From: Desulfovibrio sp.
Lineage (GTDB): Bacteria; Desulfobacterota; Desulfovibrionia; Desulfovibrionales; Desulfovibrionaceae
Assembly (NCBI GenBank): GCA_031281815.1
Contig: JAITEY010000004.1
Location: 1-5,232 of the forward strand
DNA: 5,232 nucleotides
Direction: 5' to 3'
Part shown: piece after piece, positions 1 through 4,558 of the stretch
Position numbering within the stretch: position 1 is the stretch's first letter
How the letters are laid out: the number at the start of each line of letters is the position of its first letter
Notes under the pieces: model-generated
The model's database searches: none
The model's input: the letters and a program-made list of their open reading frames with translations, nothing else
Told to the model about the DNA's origin: nothing
Position numbers and translations under genes: made by a program

Positions 1-45
1 TTGCAGTATGACTTGGGAATCAGCGGGGATTTCAGCGGCTGCCAT
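1..45 (-). CDS. 5' end of a leftward gene, product unknown (partial)
   Basis: Read leftward, an ATG at 45..43 opens a frame with no stop up to the window edge, giving MAAAEIPADSQVILQ (15 residues). A good Shine-Dalgarno, GGAGAAAGG at 58..50, lies a suitable distance upstream. The gene would be divergent from the antitoxin gene, sharing a 78-base intergenic region. Fifteen residues are too few to assign a family, and an open frame this short could occur by chance. The call rests on the ribosome-binding site and the divergent layout. I see no convincing leftward promoter in the gap. Confidence 0.4.
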   Translation of the reverse strand, partial: MAAAEIPADSQVILQ

Positions 46-72
46 GATGCCTTTCTCCGGTTATGGTTTTTC

Positions 73-100
73 TTGACACTGTGTCCGTTTGAGCTACAAT
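73..100 (+). promoter_or_regulatory. Sigma-70-type promoter of the antitoxin gene
   Basis: A perfect -35 hexamer TTGACA (73-78) and a TACAAT -10 hexamer (95-100, 5 of 6 to consensus) are separated by 16 bases. Transcription would start near 106-108, only about 16 bases before the GTG start codon, so the leader is little more than the ribosome-binding site AAGGAGG (111-117). This is the best promoter match in the window. Confidence 0.75.
75..85. promoter_or_regulatory. Candidate operator palindrome overlapping the -35 box
   Basis: GACAC-T-GTGTC is a perfect inverted repeat with 5-bp arms and a single central base. It overlaps the -35 hexamer of the antitoxin promoter. RelB/DinJ antitoxins bind short palindromes at their own promoters through a ribbon-helix-helix dimer, so autoregulation is plausible. 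A palindrome this short can also arise by chance. A weaker CCGT...ACGG pair (85-88 and 101-104) brackets the -10 box. Confidence 0.35.
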
Positions 101-123
101 ACGGCCAGACAAGGAGGATTCCC

Positions 124-435
124 GTGCCTACCAATGATTATGTCCGCGCCAGAATTGATCCCGCGATTAAACATCAAGCCGCCGATGTGCTTGCAGCCTT
201 GGGGCTGACCGTTTCCGACGCCTGCCGCATGATGCTGACGAAAATAGCCAGAGAGAAACGCCTGCCCTTCGGCACGGAAGAGCCGAACGAGGAATCGCTG
301 GCCGCAATAAGGGAAATCGAAGAAGGCAAGGGGGTGCGCTTTCATTCCGCGCAGGTCGTCGGCGCGGCGTCTGAAATCGGAACAGCTCGGCGGAATGTCG
401 CGCGGCAATGCGGAGGATTTCGCGAGGCGGAGTGA
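124..435 (+). CDS. RelB/DinJ family type II antitoxin with altered C-terminus, no toxin partner visible
   Basis: The GTG at 124 is chosen because AAGGAGG (111-117) sits 6 bases upstream and a strong promoter precedes it. The protein is 103 aa. Residues 4-50 closely match the DinJ N-terminal half: NDYVRARID (beta strand), a first helix around 12-26 (HQAADVLAALGLT), a second helix around 30-46 (VSDACRMMLTKIAREK) and the LPF turn at 47-49, together a ribbon-helix-helix DNA-binding and dimerisation fold. The family likeness continues through EEPNEESLAAIREIEEG (52-68) and fades near residue 76. DinJ-type proteins are usually about 85-90 aa and end in a toxin-wrapping segment. Here residues 77-103 are Ala/Arg/Gly-rich and unlike that tail. 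No RelE/YafQ-like toxin follows: the next gene is a convergent glycosyltransferase. The protein could be a solitary regulator or the remnant of a broken toxin-antitoxin pair. The family call is firm; function is inferred. Confidence 0.8.
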   Translation: MPTNDYVRARIDPAIKHQAADVLAALGLTVSDACRMMLTKIAREKRLPFGTEEPNEESLAAIREIEEGKGVRFHSAQVVGAASEIGTARRNVARQCGGFREAE

Positions 436-540
436 GGCAGCGGGTTCGTCTTCTTCAAAGGGTTTGCCGAACCGTTTCCGCTGTTGTGCCGGCGGGCGGC
501 GCAATCAGCTTGCCGCATTCGGCGTTTTCGCTTGAAAACA
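330..540. repeat. Suspected dispersed-repeat sequence overlapping the antitoxin 3' end
   Basis: The last part of the antitoxin frame and the ~120 bases after it form a block that is open in more than one frame on both strands but has no independent start site. In frame 2, for example, it stays open from before 330 to a TGA at 533-535 and reads ...RGNAEDFARRSEAAGSSSS and then KGLPNRFRCCAGGRR. I have the impression that this word set recurs as short hypothetical ORFs in Desulfovibrio genomes, but I cannot verify this. The boundaries are approximate. No terminal inverted repeats or target duplication are evident. Confidence 0.3.
524..539 (-). terminator. Small hairpin downstream of the glycosyltransferase gene
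   Basis: GTTTTC-GCTT-GAAAAC is a perfect 6-bp inverted repeat with a 4-base loop, located 18 bases past the stop codon of the leftward glycosyltransferase gene. The stem is AT-rich and no T-run follows in the direction of transcription, so it is a poor match to a Rho-independent terminator. It may simply be part of the adjacent repeat-like block. Confidence 0.2.
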
Positions 541-557
541 TCACGCCGCCGCCGGCG

Positions 558-1586
558 CTACGCCGCGCGCGCCGCGTAGTACTGCGCCGCCAGATCAAGA
601 AAGAACCGCGCATGCTCCCCCAAGGCGGGGTCGTCGATATCCGTGCCGACCATGACATAGGCCGTGCTTATCAGGTATTTGAGCCGGGGGAGTTCGGCCA
701 GACGCTTTGCCGCCCGGTTTTCTTCCAGGCACGAAGCCGTCGCCGCGATGACGGTCGCCGCCCTGTGCCGGTCCAGATGGCGCTCCAGCACCAGCGCCTG
801 CCCGGCGCGGGCCACGCGGGCAAGCATGGCCGGATCGGCCAGGGCGCGGGCGGCGGCCGCCGCCGCGCCGCGCCAGTCGTTCCGGATATAGCCGGGCAGT
901 ATGGTTTCGCCTTCCACGAACAAATCCTCCATGCCCATGCCCCCCCGCTCGGTCAGCAACGCCGCCCCGCAGGCCATAGCCTCGAAACAACGCAAATTGA
1001 CCTCGGAACAGGCCGACTGGTTCAACACCACGCGCGAGCGGGCGTAGAGTTCGGGATACGGCGCGGAATTCACGACAAGAGGGTGCATTGTCTTGAATTT
1101 TTTCAGAAAAAGCTCCCTGTCCGGGTTGTTTTTTTGTCCTATGTTGCCGACAAACGACACCGGCACATCACGCGGAACCTCGTCGCGCGGGATTATTGCG
1201 GAAGACGCGGAAAGCGGCATCCACAACACCTGAACCCCGCATTCGGCAACGGCTTCCGCATACCCTTTCTGGGCCGCGAACACGATGTCGAAGGCGTTGG
1301 CAAACGGCAGGTGCCAGTGATTGCACCAGGTGTCCACGGAATAGAACGCCGAGACACAGGGCAGTTCCTCAACATGATGGAAATAAGGCATGTTGCCGGA
1401 ATCACACCAAAAAGCGAAATCGGGCACAAAACCGGCGGAACACACGCTGTCGTACACCGCAAGGGCATTGTACGGCCTGTCTATGTAGATATCACAGCTT
1501 TTTTGGTATCCGGCGCCGACAACTTCGTGCCCCATCTCTTTGAAGGCGGACACGAGGTTCATGGCGTCCAGGTTCAAAATTTTCAT
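558..1586 (-). CDS. CgeB-like GT-B glycosyltransferase (glycosyltransferase family 1-like)
   Basis: This encodes a complete 342-aa protein. The ATG at 1586 is preferred because AAGGA (1597..1593) lies 6 bases upstream and the protein opens as a typical Rossmann strand, MKILNLDAMNLVSAFKEMGH. The frame continues upstream to 1838, but that stretch is Arg/Pro/Gly-rich and looks non-coding. The N-terminal half has YSVDTWCNHWH (82-92), like the acidic/aromatic stretch of DUF3880/CgeB-type proteins. The C-terminal half carries the Glyco_trans_1_2 pattern: SFVGNIG (144-150), ELYARSRVVLNQS (179-191) and SEVNLRCFEAMACGAALLTE (194-213), with the nucleotide-sugar-binding E/FEAMACG core, then LFVEGETILPGY (222-233). 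There is no signal peptide or membrane segment, so it is probably cytoplasmic. It would transfer a sugar from a nucleotide donor; the acceptor is unknown (in this group often a glycan or a protein such as flagellin). It lies 295 bases downstream of modC on the same strand and is probably functionally unrelated to it. Confidence 0.8.
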   Translation of the reverse strand: MKILNLDAMNLVSAFKEMGHEVVGAGYQKSCDIYIDRPYNALAVYDSVCSAGFVPDFAFWCDSGNMPYFHHVEELPCVSAFYSVDTWCNHWHLPFANAFDIVFAAQKGYAEAVAECGVQVLWMPLSASSAIIPRDEVPRDVPVSFVGNIGQKNNPDRELFLKKFKTMHPLVVNSAPYPELYARSRVVLNQSACSEVNLRCFEAMACGAALLTERGGMGMEDLFVEGETILPGYIRNDWRGAAAAAARALADPAMLARVARAGQALVLERHLDRHRAATVIAATASCLEENRAAKRLAELPRLKYLISTAYVMVGTDIDDPALGEHARFFLDLAAQYYAARAA

Positions 1587-1881
1587 CAGAATTCCTTCAG
1601 GCAGACGGAGCCGAATGCGGATGGAACGCTTCGCGTCCGCAATGCGCGCCTTTGCCGGGCGGGAAAAATTTTCTCCCCTGCGGACCTTTGCCGCTTGCAA
1701 TTCAAATTTCGTGCCGCCGGACGCGGTGACGCGGCGCAAGCCCCCGGAATTGCGGCCGGCCCGCTTTTGCGGCGGCAGGTCGGCGCGGACGGGCAAGCCG
1801 GGGCGTCCGCGCAGGCCGCCGTGCGCCGGGTCCGGCATTCCCCGGAAGCGGCTGCGGGAAAACGCCGGGCGGCGGAGTATG
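1587..1881. other. Intergenic region between modC and the glycosyltransferase gene; no gene seen
   Basis: About 295 very GC-rich bases. Frames open here on both strands but give Arg/Pro/Ala-rich proteins without ribosome-binding sites, so I call none. Local structure includes an imperfect palindrome GGGAAAAATTTTCTCCC (1661-1677; one mismatched pair around a central T) and a tandem GACGCGG-T-GACGCGG near 1719-1733. No clear terminator for modC and no convincing promoter for the glycosyltransferase gene can be picked out. A leftward TTGCAA is present around 1694-1699 but lacks a -10 partner at normal spacing. Confidence 0.5.
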
Positions 1882-2565
1882 TCAGGAAACTGAAAGCGCG
1901 GGGCGGCGCAACGGCGCCGGGCACACGGTCCGCTCCACCCTGCCGTTGCGCAAAAAGACGACGGTGTCCGTCAGACGGCGGATTTCCGGCAGCGAATGGC
2001 TTACATAAAGAACGGGCATGGAAAATTCCCGGCCGACGCGGGCAATATAGGGGATGAGTTCATCCTTGCGGGCCGGGTCCAGCGAAGCCAGCGGCTCATC
2101 CATCAACAGCGCCGCCGGGCTGATGAGCAGGGCCCGGCCGACGGCCACGCGCTGTTTCTCGCCGCCCGACAGATTTTTGGGACTGCGCTCCAGCAGATGC
2201 TCAATGCCCAACAAGGCGATGACCTGCTCCAGGGGGATCCTGCGCTCCGACGGGGCAATCAGCTTCATGCCGTAGACCAGATTCGAGCGCACGCTGAGGT
2301 GCGGGAAGAGCCGCCCGTCCTGAAACACGCAGCCCAGACGCCGCTTTTCCGGCGGCAGGTCGATGCCGCGCGCGGAATCAAACAGCACCCTGCCGCCGAC
2401 GACAATCAGACCGGAATCCGGGCGCGCCAGCCCGGCAATCATGCCGATGACCGAACTTTTGCCCGCGCCGGACGGACCGTACAGCGCCGTTACCCCGGAC
2501 GCCGCCCCCGCGAAGTCGACATCGACAAGGAACTGCCCCTGCAGGCGCCTGGCCCGTACCTCCAC
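1882..2565 (-). CDS. modC: Molybdate ABC transporter ATP-binding protein, short form without TOBE/Mop domain
   Basis: This 227-aa ATPase would power molybdate (or tungstate) import through ModB at the inner face of the membrane. It has the full ABC set: Walker A GPSGAGKSS (30-38), Q-loop VFQDGRLFPHLSV (80-92, Gln82), signature LSGGEKQRVA (132-141), Walker B ALLMDEPLASLD (152-163, catalytic Glu157) and the switch His190 in YVSHS. The FQDxRLFPHxxVRxNLxYGM stretch is characteristic of ModC rather than of ABC ATPases in general. Classical ModC is about 350 aa with a C-terminal oxyanion-binding TOBE domain. Here the protein ends about 20 residues after the RNGRV motif, so that domain is absent. 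Translation starts at GTG 2565, 7 bases after the modB stop, with a weak GG(T)AGG-like site overlapping that stop, so translational coupling to modB is likely. Confidence 0.93.
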   Translation of the reverse strand: MEVRARRLQGQFLVDVDFAGAASGVTALYGPSGAGKSSVIGMIAGLARPDSGLIVVGGRVLFDSARGIDLPPEKRRLGCVFQDGRLFPHLSVRSNLVYGMKLIAPSERRIPLEQVIALLGIEHLLERSPKNLSGGEKQRVAVGRALLISPAALLMDEPLASLDPARKDELIPYIARVGREFSMPVLYVSHSLPEIRRLTDTVVFLRNGRVERTVCPAPLRRPALSVS

Positions 2566-2572
2566 GGCGCGC

Positions 2573-3277
2573 CTACCCGTTCACAACGGCCGTATGCCGC
2601 TTGGACAGGAGTTCTGAACTCACCAGGGCGGCCATGGCGATGACGACGGCAATGACGCACAGGCGCATGGCACCGCTTTCGCCGCCCGGCACCTGGGTGA
2701 GCGTATACAGGGCCAGGGGCAGGGTCTGCGTCCGGCCCGGTATGTTGGACACGAACATAATCGTGGCTCCGAACTCGCCCAGGCTGCGGGCAAAGGCCAA
2801 CACCGACCCGGTAACGACGCCGGGCAGAGCCAAGGGCATGGTGACCGTGAAAAAAACCCGCACAGGGCCCGCCCCCAAGGTACGGGCCGCCGCCTCTATC
2901 CCCCTGTCCACGTTGTCCATGGAAAGGCGGATGGCCCGGACCATGAGCGGGAAGGCCATGACGGCCGACGCCAGAACCGCGCCGGTCCACTGGAAGGCAA
3001 GCGTGAAATCAAAATGCGTGTACAGGAAACCGCCTATCCAACCGTTGCGGCCGAAGGTCAACAGCAGAAGGTAACCCGTGACCACGGGCGGCAGCACCAA
3101 CGGCAGATGAATGCACCCGTCAAGCAGCCGCCGGCCGGGAAAATCCAGCCGCGACAAAACCCAGGCCGCGCCGATGCCCGCAGGCAGACTGAGCAGCACC
3201 GCCCAAACGGCGACGCGCAGACTCAGGCGCATGGCGTCCCACTCGACCGGGGTCAGCCGCAGCCATTCCATATGCAT
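2573..3277 (-). CDS. modB: Molybdate ABC transporter permease
   Basis: This 234-aa integral membrane protein should form the ModB homodimer channel that receives oxyanion from ModA and is driven by ModC. It has hydrophobic segments at about 22-42, 57-74, 98-117, 150-166 and 204-220, close to the layout of E. coli ModB. The permease EAA loop is intact: EAAARTLGAG (128-137) followed by FFTVTMPLALPG, the ATPase coupling helix. Other family words are HLPLVLPPVVTGYLL (57-71), MAFPLMVRAIRL (107-118), ARSLGEFGATIMFVSNIPG (163-181) and TQVPGGESGAMRLC (194-207). Two in-frame ATGs open the gene, at 3277 and 3271 (M-H-M). Alignment with known ModB N-termini does not separate them, and neither has a clear Shine-Dalgarno. 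A palindrome ATATGCATAT (3270-3279) covers the start. Confidence 0.95.
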   Translation of the reverse strand: MHMEWLRLTPVEWDAMRLSLRVAVWAVLLSLPAGIGAAWVLSRLDFPGRRLLDGCIHLPLVLPPVVTGYLLLLTFGRNGWIGGFLYTHFDFTLAFQWTGAVLASAVMAFPLMVRAIRLSMDNVDRGIEAAARTLGAGPVRVFFTVTMPLALPGVVTGSVLAFARSLGEFGATIMFVSNIPGRTQTLPLALYTLTQVPGGESGAMRLCVIAVVIAMAALVSSELLSKRHTAVVNG

Positions 3278-3293
3278 ATATCAACGTTGCAAT
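3276..3293. repeat. Imperfect direct repeat, copy 1 (at modB start)
   Basis: The 18 bases ATATATCAACGTTGCAAT match a second copy at 3491-3508 at 15 of 18 positions. Two differences are G/A transitions and one is T/G. The core contains the palindrome CAACGTTG. This copy overlaps the modB start codon. It may be half of a target-site duplication around an inserted element, or one of two binding sites for an oxyanion regulator. Confidence 0.55.
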
Positions 3294-3390
3294 TACCCGC
3301 CATACTTCCTCCCGCTTACGCCCGCTCCGGCGTTTACCGGCGCAAACAGCGCGGTTCAACAGTAAAAATACGCATTCCCGTTGAGGGGGT

Positions 3391-3435
3391 CCGGGGAAAA
3401 TCATTTCCCCCGGTGGGCTCAAGGAGGCGGAGCCC
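3391..3435. other. Two adjacent strong hairpins in the modA-modB gap
   Basis: The first hairpin pairs CCGGGGAAA (3391-3399) with TTTCCCCCGG (3404-3413) around loop ATCA, with one bulged C. The second pairs GGGCTC (3415-3420) with GAGCCC (3430-3435) around a 9-base loop. In the leftward modA transcript these would lie about 80-120 bases past the modA stop. They could protect the modA message 3' end and give more ModA than ModBC, as is common in binding-protein transporter operons. No T-run follows either of them. Confidence 0.5.
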
Positions 3436-3453
3436 CCGGAAATGTTTCAATGT

Positions 3454-3478
3454 TCGGCCTTGCGCCTGCTCAGGCCGA
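3454..3478 (-). terminator. Hairpin 35 bases downstream of the modA stop; weak terminator or message stabiliser
   Basis: TCGGCCT (3454-3460) and AGGCCGA (3472-3478) form a perfect 7-bp stem with an 11-base loop. It is the first stem reached by leftward transcription after modA. The bases after it (AACATTG when read leftward) are not a T-run, so full Rho-independent termination is doubtful; partial termination or 3'-end stabilisation fits better. Confidence 0.3.
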
Positions 3479-3490
3479 CGCCGGGGGCGT

Positions 3491-3508
3491 ATAGATCAAC
3501 ATTACAAT
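3491..3508. repeat. Imperfect direct repeat, copy 2 (just past the modA stop)
   Basis: ATAGATCAACATTACAAT is the partner of the copy at 3276-3293 (15 of 18 identical, same orientation). It ends 4 bases from the modA stop codon. Collapsing the two copies would leave modA and modB about 20 bases apart, a normal spacing for this operon. Confidence 0.55.
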
Positions 3509-3512
3509 GCCC

Positions 3513-4325
3513 TCAGATGCCCGCAAAGCCGTATTTCCGGAAAACGGCCAGTGCTTCCGGCGTCTTCAGGAAAGCAATGAACTTTTCGGCCGGGCCGACC
3601 TTTTGCCCGGCAACGGCGGCGACCGGGTAGACCACGTCCGTATGGCTGCCCGCCGGGAAAACCCCGACGACCTTGACCTTGCCCGAGGCGACGGCGTCGC
3701 TTTCGTAGACCAGTCCCAGCGGGGCTTCGCCCCGCTCGACCAGGGCCAGGCCCGCACGCACGTCCTTGGCCGGGGCGATGCGGTCCTTGATTGCGTCCCA
3801 TGCGCCCAATTTCATCAGGGCCTCCTTGCCGTACATGCCCACCGGCACATGCGCGGGGTCGCCCACGGCCAGACGGCCGTCCTTGCCGAGGGCAGGCAGG
3901 AGCGAAAAGCCCGGCTTGATTTCAACGGTCTCAAGCGCGGCGTCCTTGGGAGCAATCAGCGCAATGCGGTTGCGCAGCAGGTCGCTGCGCGTGCCTTTTG
4001 CCAGAAGATTTTTCGTTTCCAGGTAATCGGCCCATTCCGTGTTGGCGGACAGGAACACGTCGGCCGGCGCGCCCTGCTCAATCTGTTTGGCCAGGGTGGA
4101 GGAAGACGCGAACGACGTCTTGACGCTGCCCAGGCTCTTTTCAGCGTAAAGCGCGGCAATATCGGTGATCGCGTTGGTGGTGGACGCAGCCGCGAACACG
4201 ACGATTTCCGGTTCGGCGGCGGCCGCGGACGCAGGCCGGATCATGCCTGCGGCGGACAGGGTCAGACAGACCGAAACAAACGCGGCCGGCAAAAACCGCG
4301 CGCAAAGGGTGCGAAGACCTTTCAC
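3513..4325 (-). CDS. modA: Periplasmic molybdate-binding protein
   Basis: This 270-aa precursor captures molybdate/tungstate in the periplasm and delivers it to ModB. The GTG at 4325 is chosen because AAGGAG (4337..4332) lies 6 bases upstream and it directly opens a signal peptide. An upstream ATG at 4358 would add 11 residues before the signal and lacks this support. Signal peptide: basic n-region (KGLRTLCAR, 2-10), hydrophobic core (11-29) and Ala-rich c-region with cleavage probably between 34 and 38. The mature protein has the ModA ligand regions: FAAASTTNAITDI (44-56, Ser48), FASSSTLAKQIEQGAPADVFLSAN (72-95, a serine of SSS near 74-76), VGDPAHVPVGMYGKEAL (154-170), KDVRAGLALVERGEAPLGLVYESDA (187-211, Tyr207). 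It is full length and ends YGFAGI. It is the first gene of modABC and divergent from the regulator gene. Confidence 0.95.
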   Translation of the reverse strand: MKGLRTLCARFLPAAFVSVCLTLSAAGMIRPASAAAAEPEIVVFAAASTTNAITDIAALYAEKSLGSVKTSFASSSTLAKQIEQGAPADVFLSANTEWADYLETKNLLAKGTRSDLLRNRIALIAPKDAALETVEIKPGFSLLPALGKDGRLAVGDPAHVPVGMYGKEALMKLGAWDAIKDRIAPAKDVRAGLALVERGEAPLGLVYESDAVASGKVKVVGVFPAGSHTDVVYPVAAVAGQKVGPAEKFIAFLKTPEALAVFRKYGFAGI

Positions 4326-4361
4326 GGTACTCTCCTTCAGATGATGTTGTGCGGACATGAC

Positions 4362-4377
4362 ATATTGACGTTTAAAA
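4362..4377. promoter_or_regulatory. Candidate regulator box in the modA/regulator intergenic region
   Basis: ATATTGACGTTTAAAA matches ATATCAACGTTGCAAT at 3278-3293 (upstream of modB) at 11 of 16 positions, with ATAT, ACGTT and AA conserved at the same spacing. A sequence shared by the upstream regions of modA and modB is what an oxyanion-responsive regulator would need. With only two copies and AT-rich bases involved, chance is not excluded. TTGACG inside the box also resembles a -35 element for the rightward gene, but no good -10 follows at normal spacing. Confidence 0.35.
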
Positions 4378-4390
4378 CCATCATTGCGTT

Positions 4391-4419
4391 TTGCTACTCC
4401 CGGCGTTACAGGAAGTCAA
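4391..4419 (-). promoter_or_regulatory. Weak candidate promoter for modABC
   Basis: Read leftward, TTGACT (4419..4414; 5 of 6 to consensus) is followed after 17 bases by TAGCAA (4396..4391; 3 of 6). This would give a 5' leader of about 60 bases before the modA GTG. The poor -10 would suit a promoter that needs an activator. If correct, the box at 4362-4377 lies just downstream of the start point. Confidence 0.3.
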
Positions 4420-4467
4420 CAACGAACCGCGCTGGAGGGAACGGCTTCCCGCGCACCGTCCGCGGGT

Positions 4468-4498
4468 CCGCATACCGCGCCGTCACCGCATACCGCGC
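4468..4498. repeat. 13-bp direct repeat upstream of the regulator gene
   Basis: CCGCATACCGCGC occurs exactly twice, at 4468-4480 and 4486-4498, separated by CGTCA, giving a period of 18 bp. It lies 60-90 bases upstream of the regulator GTG. Exact 13-base repeats at a fixed short distance in a divergent control region suggest a protein-binding site, possibly for autoregulation by the helix-turn-helix protein. It could also be a simple local duplication in GC-rich DNA. Confidence 0.5.
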
Positions 4499-4558
4499 GG
4501 GAGACAATGATGCCCCGCAACTCCCCTGTCGAAAAAGCATCCCCGCCGGGAATCCGCC

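Larger units (their letters stand above)
3318..3490. repeat. Hairpin-rich element in the modA-modB gap with inverted-repeat ends
   Basis: ACGCCCGCTCCGGCGT (3318-3333) is the reverse complement of ACGCCGGGGGCGT (3478-3490) apart from a 3-base gap, so the two ends can pair. Between them lie hairpins at 3391-3413, 3415-3435 and 3454-3478. The outer pair TCCGGGG/CCCCGGA (3390-3396 and 3434-3440) would compete with the first two. No ORF of substance is present. The structure resembles a REP/MITE-type non-coding element or a multi-hairpin transcript-processing region. Mobility is inferred from the flanking direct repeat only. Confidence 0.4.

Noticed and set aside
1587..1838. 84-residue upstream extension of the glycosyltransferase frame
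   Set aside because: The stretch is Arg/Pro/Gly-rich without domain similarity, and the ATG at 1586 has a good Shine-Dalgarno and begins the fold.
1540..1893. 117-aa rightward frame in the modC-glycosyltransferase gap
   Set aside because: It has basic, Pro-rich composition, no ribosome-binding site and overlaps the 5' end of the glycosyltransferase gene on the other strand.
408..2057. 549-aa rightward open frame
   Set aside because: It is antisense to the glycosyltransferase gene, rich in Arg/His/Gln/Gly, matches no family and has no ribosome-binding site. It is a shadow of GC-rich coding DNA.
3318..3490. CRISPR array or insertion sequence in the modA-modB gap
   Set aside because: There are no regularly spaced repeats and no transposase frame, only hairpins and one inverted-repeat pair.
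3442..3630. 62-aa rightward frame preceded by AAGGAGG at 3421
   Set aside because: The spacing to the ATG is about 14 bases, the AAGGAGG lies in a hairpin loop, and most of the frame is antisense to modA.
4326..4440. Moco-type riboswitch upstream of modA
   Set aside because: The probable leader is only about 60 bases and I see no multi-stem fold of the size known for the Moco RNA motif.
4326..4440. Canonical E. coli ModE operator upstream of modA
   Set aside because: I found no TATATA-type inverted repeat with the ModE spacing in the divergent region.
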